56,834 bases of DNA from Falsibacillus pallidus. GTDB taxonomy: Bacteria > Bacillota > Bacilli > Bacillales > DSM-25281. The notes beneath the pieces are model-generated. The model did no database searches. It worked only from the letters and a program-made list of their open reading frames with translations, and was not told the DNA's origin. Location: positions 1 through 56,834 of the forward strand of contig NZ_QQAY01000019.1 of the NCBI RefSeq assembly GCF_003350505.1, given 5' to 3'. A program made the translations under genes and the position numbers. This document shows positions 32,692-40,961 of this stretch, one piece after another (the first letter of the stretch is position 1; each line of letters begins with the position of its first letter).

Positions 32692-32907
32692 TTGAAAAAC
32701 ACAAAGTTAAGAATCGTATGGATTATTCCTAATGTATTTTGTTACTTGATGCTAGTTGGATTATCCATTTGGGTATCGGCTAATAGTGAAGGATTGCAGG
32801 AAATCAACAGATTATCCATTTACGTAATCTTTATGATTTTGCTTTTCATCGTGTCCGTATTCGGCAGCTACCGGATATGGGGATGGATCAAAGAAGGCAA
32901 AATGTAA
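32692..32907 (+). CDS. Small two-segment membrane protein
   Basis: This 71-residue protein starts at TTG, six bases after GGGGGGA, and has two membrane segments (VWIIPNVFCYLMLVGLSIWV and YVIFMILLFIVSVFGSY) joined by a short polar loop, with a basic C-terminus. I do not recognise a family. An ATG-initiated longer frame from 32593 lacks a ribosome-binding site. Confidence 0.7.
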   Translation: MKNTKLRIVWIIPNVFCYLMLVGLSIWVSANSEGLQEINRLSIYVIFMILLFIVSVFGSYRIWGWIKEGKM

Positions 32908-32939
32908 TGGAAGCGACTCTGTGTTTCACAACAAAAAAA

Positions 32940-33404
32940 TCACAGCATTTTACTAAACGCTCTTAAAAACACTTTAAACAAAGAGATTTTAAATGGAGAA
33001 ACTGTAATTGAATCCTTTATTATTTTATCTTTATGTATCAAATAATTGTTAATTTGTTTTCTTCTATTAGGAATCATTAGTAAAGGGAGTTTATTAGGGA
33101 TAAACCACTTCACTTTTTCTGTTTCAGGACCATTTTCAATCCGAGAACCGCCTTTTAATTCTCCTAAAAACAAATGCTGCATATCGTCATATTGGGGCTG
33201 ATAATATTCTCCAACTTTTTGTTTGATTGAAATGACATATCCTGTTTCCTCTTGGGCTTCTCTTATAGCACAATTCTCTAATGTCTCATTTTCATCTAGT
33301 GTTCCTCCTGGCAAGTCCCAGAGAGGATAATCCTTTCGTTTCGCTAACAATATATGACCTTCTTTATTTAAAACAATCGTAAAACAGCCTGAAGTTTTTG
33401 CCAT
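32940..33404 (-). CDS. Nudix hydrolase
   Basis: This 154-residue protein carries a complete Nudix box (GGTLDENETLENCAIREAQE followed by ETGY), which binds metal and hydrolyses nucleoside diphosphate-X compounds. The N-terminal strand CFTIVLNKEGHILLAKR and the following LWDLPGG are typical. It resembles housecleaning NTP pyrophosphatases, but the substrate cannot be determined. It is a single gene convergent with the small membrane-protein gene at 32692. Confidence 0.88.
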   Translation of the reverse strand: MAKTSGCFTIVLNKEGHILLAKRKDYPLWDLPGGTLDENETLENCAIREAQEETGYVISIKQKVGEYYQPQYDDMQHLFLGELKGGSRIENGPETEKVKWFIPNKLPLLMIPNRRKQINNYLIHKDKIIKDSITVSPFKISLFKVFLRAFSKML

Positions 33405-33523
33405 ATTAGTTATTGCTCCTTTTTACAGTAATCTGTCAAGTTTACTTAATAACTTCTACAAGAATGGAGTTAACCCTTCCTGGCTTAACGCATCACGCTG
33501 CTTTAATATAAAATCATCATAAA

Positions 33524-33560
33524 AGCATGGGGACAATTCTGGCGCTTTCTCTCTCATGTG
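33524..33560. repeat. Family B repeat, left half
   Basis: AGCATGGGGACAATTCTGGC followed by GCTTTCTCTC matches the left half of the copies at 37122 and 38624. The right half is missing. It lies just upstream of the 33588 gene. Confidence 0.6.
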
Positions 33561-33587
33561 AATTAAAGTTATTAGGGGGGATGTTTT

Positions 33588-34109
33588 ATGAAGAATAAAA
33601 AAATTCTTGTTGTTTTAGGAATCTTATTACTTATCATCATCCCATACAAATTAAACACTAAGGTGTATGGCAATGATGAAGAATCCATTTTAAAGGTAGT
33701 CAGATCCATCGAAGGATATGACTATCAATCCATAGAAATATTAGCTATAAAGGATATTAAGAATGAACGGGTTGTTCCTCTTTTATTGAATAATAATCCT
33801 GGATTTATACAATTCACCAAAAATAAACGCGGGAACTATGAATGGAGACATATTGAGAAGAGGGAAAATCAGTCCCTCGCATCGTTCCCAATCTATCTTA
33901 ATGGCAAAGAGTCGCCTAATAGGAAGTTGTTGTTCGTGACCAATAAAGATAATGAAGTGGCAAAAATGGAATTAGACGTGAACGGTCAATTCTTTCATAA
34001 AGTATTCAACATTCACGAAAATTCAGTTGCGTGGATCGATTTGCCTAAACAGAAATCTATTGAATTTAAATATAAGTACTATGACAAAAGTGGGAATCTG
34101 ATTAAATAA
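33588..34109 (+). CDS. Hypothetical membrane-anchored or exported protein
   Basis: This 173-residue protein has a single N-terminal hydrophobic segment (KILVVLGILLLIIIPYK) with basic residues before it, and a beta-rich soluble region presumably outside the membrane. No lipobox or repeat is visible and no family is recognised. GGGGGGA precedes the ATG. Its stop codon is followed within a few bases by a truncated copy of the START-fold gene from 36592. Confidence 0.65.
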   Translation: MKNKKILVVLGILLLIIIPYKLNTKVYGNDEESILKVVRSIEGYDYQSIEILAIKDIKNERVVPLLLNNNPGFIQFTKNKRGNYEWRHIEKRENQSLASFPIYLNGKESPNRKLLFVTNKDNEVAKMELDVNGQFFHKVFNIHENSVAWIDLPKQKSIEFKYKYYDKSGNLIK

Positions 34110-34229
34110 ATCCAAGGAGCGAAATTTATGAACAACATTACGAAAATGAAAATATCGAAGTCAGTAAATGAATTGTTTGAAGCTTTAGTTGACCCTTCAA
34201 AAAAAGGTAATTGCAGAATAGCTCCCTAA
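34106..34229 (+). pseudogene. Truncated copy of the START-fold (SRPBCC) gene
   Basis: From 34106 to about 34210 this is nearly identical to 36569-36673, including the ribosome-binding site, the ATG (34128) and the first 27 codons of the intact gene. After codon 27 the sequence diverges and hits a stop at 34227-34229, so only a 33-residue peptide could be made. It is a partial duplication of the gene 2.5 kb downstream. Confidence 0.9.
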
Positions 34230-34284
34230 ATGAGGATAAGCTCTCTTCATCCTAATTGTTTGACTCAGGATGAGATATTCCTGT

Positions 34285-35418
34285 TTATTCGATTGGGTCC
34301 AAAAATTCGATATTCTTAAACTGGAAATCCGCCGCAGCAAAATCCATTAATTTAGCTCCCTCAATCGCTAGTTCGTCTTTATCAACCTGTGACAATGATT
34401 TAAAAGGTTCGATAATGAGTGTTGATGATTTTCTTTTATGCTCGATCCTCCAGAGCCCTTGGACATAGCCATCAATAAGAAATGTGGCTCTAATGATACC
34501 ATTCACTGTAAAGACTCTGCTGCGATATTCATCAGCAATAATCCTTGTACGATTTTTATGAGAAAGAAGGATGTTGTCAAATTCACCCAAAAAACGAACG
34601 GGTACCGGCGTATCAATATCCGGAAATTCTGCATGGGAAACATCAAACAGCTCATTTCCATCATCGTCAACAAAAGTATTTAATTGAAGTCTTAGCCCTT
34701 CCATCACCTTACGGATTTTGGTGAGGCCACACCACATCTGAATATCTGGAATTGTCGCTGGTCCGAAAGCCTTTAAGTAGCGTAGAATTAGTGATTCTAG
34801 ATTATAATCGGTAACAAGTGAATGACCCAGCCAATTCTCAACTGAAGTATGTATGGCCTTGCCTTTGGCTCCCCAAATTCCTCGAGGTGGAATCTGGACT
34901 AATGGTACCAAGTTGCGTGCCGCCGCAGCGAGTGCTGAAGGGTCTGTGTCCTCCCATTGTTCTTTAAGCAGGTTTCCGAGCTCATCTAATGTACGTGGTT
35001 GACTTTCAACAAGAGCTCTACTGATTTTAGCGAGCTCATTATTATCTACATCTTTTAGTTGTCGTCCAAAACTAGCTTTTAAAGTCCGATCTAAAACAGG
35101 TTGAATTAAAGGACGGAGCGCCAAACAATCACGCTTGGTGACAAGAAAGATAGTAGAACGCATAAGTGCAATGCGTACAGCATTGCGATTCAACAATAAT
35201 TGAGATAATGTCTCATGTTTAAAGTTCTCTAGTCTGGTCCACAAACTTACATAAGGTGAATTTGGTGTTTGAGACTGCATTCCGATTAAATGTTCAAGGG
35301 CATCCGGAGTAGACATGTTGGATCGTTTTATAAGAAGCTGCCGGGCTAAAAGTGTTCGGTTTAGAGCACGTGAACTCAATACTCTGCTTGGGCTATCGTG
35401 ATTATGATTTGATTTCAT
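34285..35418 (-). CDS. Winged-helix DNA-binding domain protein (YcaQ/HTH_42-like)
   Basis: This 377-residue protein fits the HTH_42 family: SSRALNRTLLARQLLI near the N-terminus, LIGMQSQTPNSPYVSLW, a central winged-helix region and FLGEFDNILLSHKNRTRI towards the C-terminus. Family members such as E. coli YcaQ/AlkX are DNA glycosylases that unhook interstrand crosslinks or remove alkylated bases. Whether this protein is catalytic cannot be told from the sequence. The gene stands alone. Confidence 0.8.
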   Translation of the reverse strand: MKSNHNHDSPSRVLSSRALNRTLLARQLLIKRSNMSTPDALEHLIGMQSQTPNSPYVSLWTRLENFKHETLSQLLLNRNAVRIALMRSTIFLVTKRDCLALRPLIQPVLDRTLKASFGRQLKDVDNNELAKISRALVESQPRTLDELGNLLKEQWEDTDPSALAAAARNLVPLVQIPPRGIWGAKGKAIHTSVENWLGHSLVTDYNLESLILRYLKAFGPATIPDIQMWCGLTKIRKVMEGLRLQLNTFVDDDGNELFDVSHAEFPDIDTPVPVRFLGEFDNILLSHKNRTRIIADEYRSRVFTVNGIIRATFLIDGYVQGLWRIEHKRKSSTLIIEPFKSLSQVDKDELAIEGAKLMDFAAADFQFKNIEFLDPIE

Positions 35419-35481
35419 CGTCTATCATCCATTTCCTTCATCGTTAATGATGATTACGAGCACATCTCACAAAAATCTTCT

Positions 35482-35985
35482 TTATTTTGAATATAGAAAT
35501 AATCCAAAATCCTGCATAACAGAGGTATGACCAATTTGCCGCAGCATGGTAGCTATATTCCCACGGTGATATGATCCGTGTGTGACGACATGTAGTATGG
35601 TTTCAGAAACCGTCGTTTCCAGGAGACCAGCATATGGATTATCAACTTCAAACACTGCTTCATAATCTTGTTGACTACTTAAAAAGTCTTTATATCGTTT
35701 AGATAAATCATAAAAACCAGCTTCCATTTCCTCTATATTTTTTGTTTCCAGCTGTTCGTTCAATTGATGTGTAAGTGCCATTGCATCACTCATGCTTTTA
35801 CCAGAAATAATTTCGAGCCAGGCTAAATCTGTGAGGTATATATGTGCCATTGTTTTTGCCACCGAAGAAAAACCACTCTTAACTTCCATATGAAAAATGT
35901 CTTGCGGCAGTTCTTTTAAGCGATTTAAAATAACTTCATTTGCCCATAAGTGGTAGTCGTACATTTTTAAGACAGAATGATCCAT
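35482..35985 (-). CDS. DinB family protein
   Basis: This 167-residue four-helix protein has the metal-binding His residues of the DinB/YfiT superfamily: AKTMAHIYLTDLAWL and VVTHGSYHRGNIATML. DinB-fold proteins often act as thiol-dependent transferases or hydrolases (for instance bacillithiol transferases). The ATG at 35985 follows GGAGGGG; an upstream ATG at 36009 covers that site. No partner gene is adjacent. Confidence 0.85.
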   Translation of the reverse strand: MDHSVLKMYDYHLWANEVILNRLKELPQDIFHMEVKSGFSSVAKTMAHIYLTDLAWLEIISGKSMSDAMALTHQLNEQLETKNIEEMEAGFYDLSKRYKDFLSSQQDYEAVFEVDNPYAGLLETTVSETILHVVTHGSYHRGNIATMLRQIGHTSVMQDFGLFLYSK

Positions 35986-36009
35986 GATTATTTCCCCTCC
36001 CATTTTCAC

Positions 36010-36289
36010 TTTAATAAGTAGCTGATGCTACATAACTAATTACGAATTACCAAAAGATTACATCAATATGATTTATTCTGTTTTTAATTTAAAAAACCTC
36101 TATTAACTTCAGAAAAAAACATTCTCTATCTTCCACGATTTACTGATCGAATTAGCATGCAAAAACCCTTCCCTTTTGTCTAATAAAAAGGTGTAAATCT
36201 CCTATTTAAGAAATAAACCCGAATGCGGAATAAAAATTTTTACTCTTTATCGTTCTTAAAATAATGAACTGGCCGAAGCTCAACGCGCC
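36010..36289. other. AT-rich intergenic stretch
   Basis: No gene, terminator or repeat could be recognised here. The end nearest 36010 should contain the promoter of the leftward DinB-family gene. Confidence 0.4.
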
Positions 36290-36380
36290 ATCCAAGGGTT
36301 TGTCTTGATCGACGGCTGCATAGAAGAAACTCCCATGGATCGATACAATGTCCACTTCATCCGCGGGAACATTAATGAAG
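36290..36380 (+). pseudogene. Fragment of the potassium channel gene (RCK domain)
   Basis: About 82 bases from 36299 (TTTGTCTTGATCGACGGC onward) match 39519-39600 of the intact channel gene with about seven differences; translation keeps the frame (VLIDGCIEETPMDRYNVHF). No start codon, membrane region or 3' end is present. It abuts a family B repeat that begins at 36382. Confidence 0.88.
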
Positions 36381-36381
36381 T

Positions 36382-36448
36382 ATGGGGGCGGTTCTGGCGT
36401 TTCATTCCTCAAATACAATAGAAACATGATAACCGCCCCCGTGTTTTC
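36382..36448. repeat. Family B palindromic repeat, copy 4
   Basis: TGGGGGCGGTTCTGGCGTTT and GATAACCGCCCCCGTGTTTT form inverted arms (GGGGGCGGTT/AACCGCCCCC). It starts two bases after the potassium-channel gene fragment. Confidence 0.85.
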
Positions 36449-36591
36449 CTCAAAATAATACATATTTTTAAAGGATTTATTGGCCATTTTATCGAAATGA
36501 AAACAAGAACACTAGTTACATAGAAGGTAAAAGATATGATATGAACGAAAGTACAAAATTAAATTATAAATAAATCCAAGGGGCGAAATTT

Positions 36592-37023
36592 ATGAACAAC
36601 ATTACGAAAATGAAAATATTGAAGCCTGTTAATGAATTGTTTGAAGCTTTAGTTGACCCTTCAAAAATAGGTAACTTTTGGTTCACGTCGAGTTCCGAAA
36701 GATGGGAACAAGGTAAGACAATTACACTTAAATATGATGAATATAATGCTCAAGGCGATATAAAAATAACAGAAATCGAGTTAAATAAGAAAATCGCCTT
36801 TTATTGGGGTGCGAATGAGGAAGGGAATAAAGTTACGATTACCTTGAATGAATTAGGTAATTCTGAAAGTATCATTGAAATCAACGAAGAAGGTTTTAAC
36901 GAAAATGAAGACAATATAATAAATCAATTGTTAGATACTAAAGAGGGCTGGGTTTATATGTTGACCTGTTTGAAGGGTTATTTAGAATATGGCGTTAATT
37001 TGAGGGCTTCATTAGTTAAGTAA
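36592..37023 (+). CDS. START-fold (SRPBCC/AHSA1) domain protein
   Basis: This 143-residue protein has the fold typical of Aha1 C-terminal/SRPBCC proteins: KPVNELFEALVDPSKIGNFW, SERWEQGKTITL, KIAFYWGANEEGN and a C-terminal helix (GWVYMLTCLKGYLEYG). These proteins bind small hydrophobic ligands or assist other proteins; no specific role is known. The ATG follows AAGGGGCG. Its first 27 codons and leader are duplicated at 34106-34210. Confidence 0.82.
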   Translation: MNNITKMKILKPVNELFEALVDPSKIGNFWFTSSSERWEQGKTITLKYDEYNAQGDIKITEIELNKKIAFYWGANEEGNKVTITLNELGNSESIIEINEEGFNENEDNIINQLLDTKEGWVYMLTCLKGYLEYGVNLRASLVK

Positions 37024-37121
37024 AATTATTAAGGGGCAGGAAAGCTGTTTTGATGCATTTTCATCTTGCTTTAAAGGCGATATTTTGAAAAATTGCTTAA
37101 AGTAAAGGATGCTTTACGTTA

Positions 37122-37190
37122 GAAGGCGACGGTTCTGGCAATTCCTCTCTCATTAGAGATTGATGCACGAGAATCGTTCCCTGCTTACTT
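37122..37190. repeat. Family B palindromic repeat, copy 5
   Basis: GAAGGCGACGGTTCTGGC and CACGAGAATCGTTCCCTGC are the two arms of a family B element. Its end is four bases from the stop codon of the leftward DUF523 pseudogene. Confidence 0.75.
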
Positions 37191-37194
37191 CCAC

Positions 37195-37563
37195 TCAACT
37201 GAGATTTTCACCAAACTGCTCTTCAGAGATTACTTGCAGCGCGTATCGTCTGAGTAAAGCCGTTGTCACTCCATTTCCCGCAGTTTTCTTCCCATTGAAT
37301 TCACCATTATAAATAGCTGAACTTCCACAAGATGGGCTATTCTCTTTAAGGACAATGATTGTCGCTTTCACTTCTTTCGCTTTTCTTAAAGTAGCATTGG
37401 CCCCTTTTATGTATAGTTCCGTCACATCTTTACCTGTCTTATCGATTACTTTAGCTTTTCCATCCAATACATCTTCCCCGCTTCGGTTTACGATCTCAGC
37501 AGGTTCTCTCGGTGTGGAAAATCCGCCAAGCAGTTCGGGGCAAACTGGAATTGCCTTATTTTC
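37195..37563 (-). pseudogene. DUF523 family gene interrupted by a stop codon
   Basis: The open frame (122 codons) reads ENKAIPVCPELLGGFSTPRE, DVLDGKAKVIDKTGKDVTE and LKENSPSCGSSAIY, the conserved core of DUF523 with its Cys residues. The usual N-terminal 30-35 residues are absent. A TAA at 37564-37566 interrupts the frame; the codons just before it in the same frame (CLDQKIRKLI) would join naturally to ENKAIPV if TAA were AAA. A start at the internal ATG (37467) would remove the conserved Cys/Pro region. It is best read as a nonsense-inactivated gene with a decayed 5' end. Confidence 0.75.
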
Positions 37564-37765
37564 TTATATAAGTTTCCGGATCTTCTGGTCTAAACAGTCG
37601 GTACACGTTATACGTCTATACGTTACTAACCCTGCTCCCCTGCCATTTGTAAGAATAATCCGTATATTGTGTTACTATTTATATACATTCTTATTTAAGT
37701 GTACTTCTATATGCTGATAACTTAGCAGCTAATAATTTCATTTGTCCATAAAGGGAGGATTTATC

Positions 37766-38548
37766 ATGGATACAACACAACTAAATAGCGCAGCTTGGGA
37801 TAAGAAGGTTGAAGAGGGTTCTAGATACACCCAAGCTGTAAGCAGTGAAATAATTAAAAAAAGTAAATCTGGTGAATGGGAAATCACTGTCACTACTGAA
37901 AAATCAGTTCCGAGGAATTGGTTTCCGAAATCTTTAGAAGGATTGAAAATTCTTTGTTTAGCATCTGGTGGAGGGCAGCAAGCTCCAGTGTTAGCTGCGG
38001 CTGGAGCTGATGTAACCGTTACTGATATCTCTAAAAAACAATTAGAACAGGATGAAATTGTAGCTAAACGTGATGGTTTAACTTTAAAAACGGTTCAAGG
38101 CGATATGTCGGATCTTAGCGACTTTGAAAATGAATATTTTGATATTGTCATTAATCCCGTTTCTAATTTATTTGTAAAAGATGTTCGCCCTGTATGGAAT
38201 GAAATTTCAAGGGTTTTAAAAAACAAGGGCATTTTAATAGCTGGATTCACAAATCCTTTATTATGGATTTTTGATGATAATCAAGAGAGATTAGGTATTC
38301 TTGATGTGAAACATTCCATCCCATCATCTACATTAGATTATTTGCCAGAAGATGAAGTTCAAGACTATATGAATTCTAATCAAACAATAGAATATGCACA
38401 TACATTGGAAGATCAAATTCAAGGACAGATAGACGCAGGATTTGTTATTTCAGGTTTTTATGAAGATGATTTTGGCGGCACAAGAATTTTAGACAAACAT
38501 ATTAAAACTTTTATTGCTACAAGAGCAATAAAGCTACAGATCGATTAA
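37766..38548 (+). CDS. Class I SAM-dependent methyltransferase
   Basis: This 260-residue protein has the SAM-binding fold: LKILCLASGGGQQAPVLAAA (motif I), VTVTDISKKQLEQD (motif II), VQGDMSDL and EYFDIVINPVSNLF. The ATG at 37766 follows GGGAGGA. Similar Bacillus proteins are annotated as methyltransferase type 11; the substrate is unknown. The gene is alone and followed by a family B repeat 75 bases downstream. Confidence 0.87.
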   Translation: MDTTQLNSAAWDKKVEEGSRYTQAVSSEIIKKSKSGEWEITVTTEKSVPRNWFPKSLEGLKILCLASGGGQQAPVLAAAGADVTVTDISKKQLEQDEIVAKRDGLTLKTVQGDMSDLSDFENEYFDIVINPVSNLFVKDVRPVWNEISRVLKNKGILIAGFTNPLLWIFDDNQERLGILDVKHSIPSSTLDYLPEDEVQDYMNSNQTIEYAHTLEDQIQGQIDAGFVISGFYEDDFGGTRILDKHIKTFIATRAIKLQID

Positions 38549-38623
38549 GGGTGGTTTTTTGAAAAGAACAGATTAACTGGTGAAGGGCTTGGAAGGTATC
38601 CAAGCTCTTTTGCATTTTACTTT

Positions 38624-38695
38624 GAAGCAAGGAGACGGTTCTGGAGCTTTCTCTCACATGTGAAAAAGAAGAAGGAGAACCTTCCCCCTGCTTCC
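38624..38695. repeat. Family B palindromic repeat, copy 6
   Basis: GAAGCAAGGAGACGGTTCTG and GAGAACCTTCCCCCTGCTTC form inverted arms around GCTTTCTCTCACATGTGAAA. The element ends one base from the stop codon of the leftward small membrane-protein gene. Confidence 0.85.
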
Positions 38696-38696
38696 G

Positions 38697-38867
38697 CTAT
38701 TCTTTTCCTCTTTTTTTCTCAATAAAAATCCAAGTATAGTAGAATGCCCAAAAAACTAGGGCTGCTAGTATTACATAATGTTTTTGACCCGAAGGAAGAT
38801 AAATGGCCATGAGGAGGGCGATAAGAATAAATGGGGGTAAAAGTATCGTGTATTTTTTCCAGTGCAT
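38697..38867 (-). CDS. Small two-segment membrane protein
   Basis: This 56-residue protein has two membrane segments (ILLPPFILIALLMAIYL and YVILAALVFWAFYYTWIFI) separated by PSGQKH and a basic C-terminus (EKKRGKE). AAGGAGTG lies eight bases before the ATG. It was found by reading the minus strand; the frame is short but the ribosome-binding site, topology and clean hydrophobic pattern support it. Function is unknown. Confidence 0.7.
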   Translation of the reverse strand: MHWKKYTILLPPFILIALLMAIYLPSGQKHYVILAALVFWAFYYTWIFIEKKRGKE

Positions 38868-39059
38868 ACTATTTTCACTCCTTTATCCATTCTCATTTTA
38901 CCACAAAATTACAGTCTATATATTTATGTCAAATACCACAGGTTGAACCATCCGCGTGTTTCCCCTACTTTCATTTACGGGTATTATCCTTGTAGGTAAA
39001 GCGAATTTATCAACCCAACTGCTTATGCTAGGATAAAAATATAATTCTTTTGATCGGGG

Positions 39060-40094
39060 GTGGTGTCCATTTACATTATTATCGAAGTTGTCCGGCGCAT
39101 CCAGAATACCGTCAGACACCTCATCATTTTCCCAAAAATCATAACCGTCATGCTGTCGGTCATTCTGCTGCTCGGGTACCTGGAGTATTTTTTCGAAAAA
39201 GGGCACTCCCCTTATTTCCACTCTTGGTGGGATGGCATTTGGTTTGCCGTCATTACGAGCGCTACGGTTGGCTATGGGGACAAGTATCCCGTCACCCCGC
39301 AAGGACAGGCGATCGCCATTGCCATGATTGTCCTCGGGGGCAGTCTGCTTGCCGTCCTTCTGGCCAATATCGGCGGGACGCTGGCGCTGAGAATAAGTCG
39401 AAAGGAGCGAGGACTTTTGAGTGCAAAACATATGAAAGACCACGTTGTCATCTGCCACTGGAATCAGCAGGCGAAATCAGCCATCATCGATTATAAGAAG
39501 CGTCACCATGGCGTCAAGTTTGTCTTGATCGACGGCTACATAGAAGAGAATCCCATGGATCGATACAATGTTCACTTCATCCGCGGAAACTTTAATGAAG
39601 ATGAAACGCTGATGAAAGCGAACATCGAGCATGCGAAGACCGTCCTAATCTTCGGCGACAAACGGATAGACGAGAATACCGCAGATGCCAAAGCCATGAA
39701 AGCCATTTTGGCCATCAAGCACCTCAATCCCGATGCACACGTCATCGTCGAATCCTTATCCGGCGATATCCGCTCTCTCAAACGGGTAGGAGCCGACGAA
39801 GTGATTGATACGGGTGAAATCAACGGCAGGCTTCTGGTCCAGAGCTCCACTTCCATCGGGATTTCCGAAGTCATCCAAGAGTTATTAGCCCACGAAACGA
39901 ACAACGATTTCTTCGAGACGCCTGTCCCGCGTAGATATGTAGGCTGGCCATTTGGCGAATTGGCCCAGGAACTGCGGCAGCGCGGCGTCAACCTCATTGC
40001 CATCCGCAATGACCAGACCCGACTCAATCCTCCGTATGACATGAAAGTCACGGATGAATGCAAGCTTATTTATATTTCTGAGAAACAGATTTAG
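39060..40094 (+). CDS. Potassium channel with RCK/TrkA-N domain
   Basis: This 344-residue protein has two membrane segments (about 24-42 and 84-105) around a pore loop with the selectivity filter TVGYGD (69-74), then a TrkA-N-type nucleotide-binding RCK domain starting at HVVICHWNQQ and a C-terminal TrkA-C region. It resembles B. subtilis YugO, a gated potassium channel. The start is a GTG at 39060 after a G-rich stretch; a second GTG follows directly. Part of its RCK coding sequence is duplicated at 36290-36380. Confidence 0.9.
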   Translation: MVSIYIIIEVVRRIQNTVRHLIIFPKIITVMLSVILLLGYLEYFFEKGHSPYFHSWWDGIWFAVITSATVGYGDKYPVTPQGQAIAIAMIVLGGSLLAVLLANIGGTLALRISRKERGLLSAKHMKDHVVICHWNQQAKSAIIDYKKRHHGVKFVLIDGYIEENPMDRYNVHFIRGNFNEDETLMKANIEHAKTVLIFGDKRIDENTADAKAMKAILAIKHLNPDAHVIVESLSGDIRSLKRVGADEVIDTGEINGRLLVQSSTSIGISEVIQELLAHETNNDFFETPVPRRYVGWPFGELAQELRQRGVNLIAIRNDQTRLNPPYDMKVTDECKLIYISEKQI

Positions 40095-40218
40095 GTCAGC
40101 CTGGGTTTTTTCAGTTTAAAAAATAATGAATACCAATTCCTTTGGATTACAATTCGCGCAGCGTTTTGTAGTCTTTTTTTATGGAATTACAGTGCTTGCA
40201 TTATGCAACCTTTTTAGT

Positions 40219-40842
40219 TTACTTTTCTCCAAAAACAGCAACAGTATGAAATTTTCTTGAATTAGGTCCTTTTAAAATTTTTATATCTTTAAAACCCATT
40301 TGTAACATTAAAGGGATTAACTTTTCTTCTAACATATTTTGTATCCCGGTCCACGTTTCACCATTTTTACCGTTACAAAGAGTTATTGTTACGGTTCCAT
40401 TTGGCTTTAAAACCCTATAAATTTCAGAAATAGTCTCCGGAGTAATGTCCCAAAAATATATAGAATGGATACTAAATACTCTGGTAAACAACTCATTGTC
40501 CAGGGGGATGTCGCTTACGCTGCCTAAAAGTAATTTAGCTGTACCTTCCCGTATTGCTCGTCTATTTCTTATTCTAGCTGATCGAAGGATGGATTTTGAT
40601 ATGTCCAACCCTACTACAAATTGGACATTAGGTTGGGCAAGTATATTTTCCATTGCATATCCAGCCCCACATCCGATTTCTAATACCCTTTCTTCTTTTT
40701 TTAATTTTAATAAATTGATTGTCCATAATGTCTCTCGACGGTGTTGCAAAACCATCTTTTCTCCAACAAATAAACCTAAGATGCCCCTCGGCGATTGATA
40801 TTGAATATCAATAAATTCTTTAATTCTTTGTTTTAAATCCAT
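40219..40842 (-). CDS. Class I SAM-dependent methyltransferase
   Basis: This 207-residue protein has motif I VLEIGCGAGYAMENIL, FVVGLDISKSIL, AKLLLGSVSDIPLDN and RVLKPNGTVTITLC, a standard small-molecule methyltransferase of the UbiE/methyltransferase 11 type. The ATG at 40842 after GGGAGA is preferred to an upstream ATG at 40860. It is divergent from the LysR gene at 40962 across 119 bases, so the regulator may control it, which is the usual LysR arrangement. Confidence 0.87.
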   Translation of the reverse strand: MDLKQRIKEFIDIQYQSPRGILGLFVGEKMVLQHRRETLWTINLLKLKKEERVLEIGCGAGYAMENILAQPNVQFVVGLDISKSILRSARIRNRRAIREGTAKLLLGSVSDIPLDNELFTRVFSIHSIYFWDITPETISEIYRVLKPNGTVTITLCNGKNGETWTGIQNMLEEKLIPLMLQMGFKDIKILKGPNSRKFHTVAVFGEK

Positions 40843-40961
40843 ACTTAATCTCCCATTCATAATACTAATAAAAAAATTATAGTACAGATAAGTTATTAAA
40901 CAATATAATATTAGTTATAGTTACTATAGATATTTTTTATGGATGATAAGGAGATATCAAA

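Noticed and set aside
32032-32704. Long frames on both strands overlapping the S51 peptidase gene, including 31952-32704 minus
   Set aside because: They are shadows of a GC-rich coding region; only the 31946-32614 frame has a family, active-site motif and ribosome-binding site.
36206-36487. A 93-codon minus-strand frame
   Set aside because: It runs through the channel-gene fragment and a family B palindrome, has no ribosome-binding site, and is not protein-like; the plus-strand homology explains the sequence.
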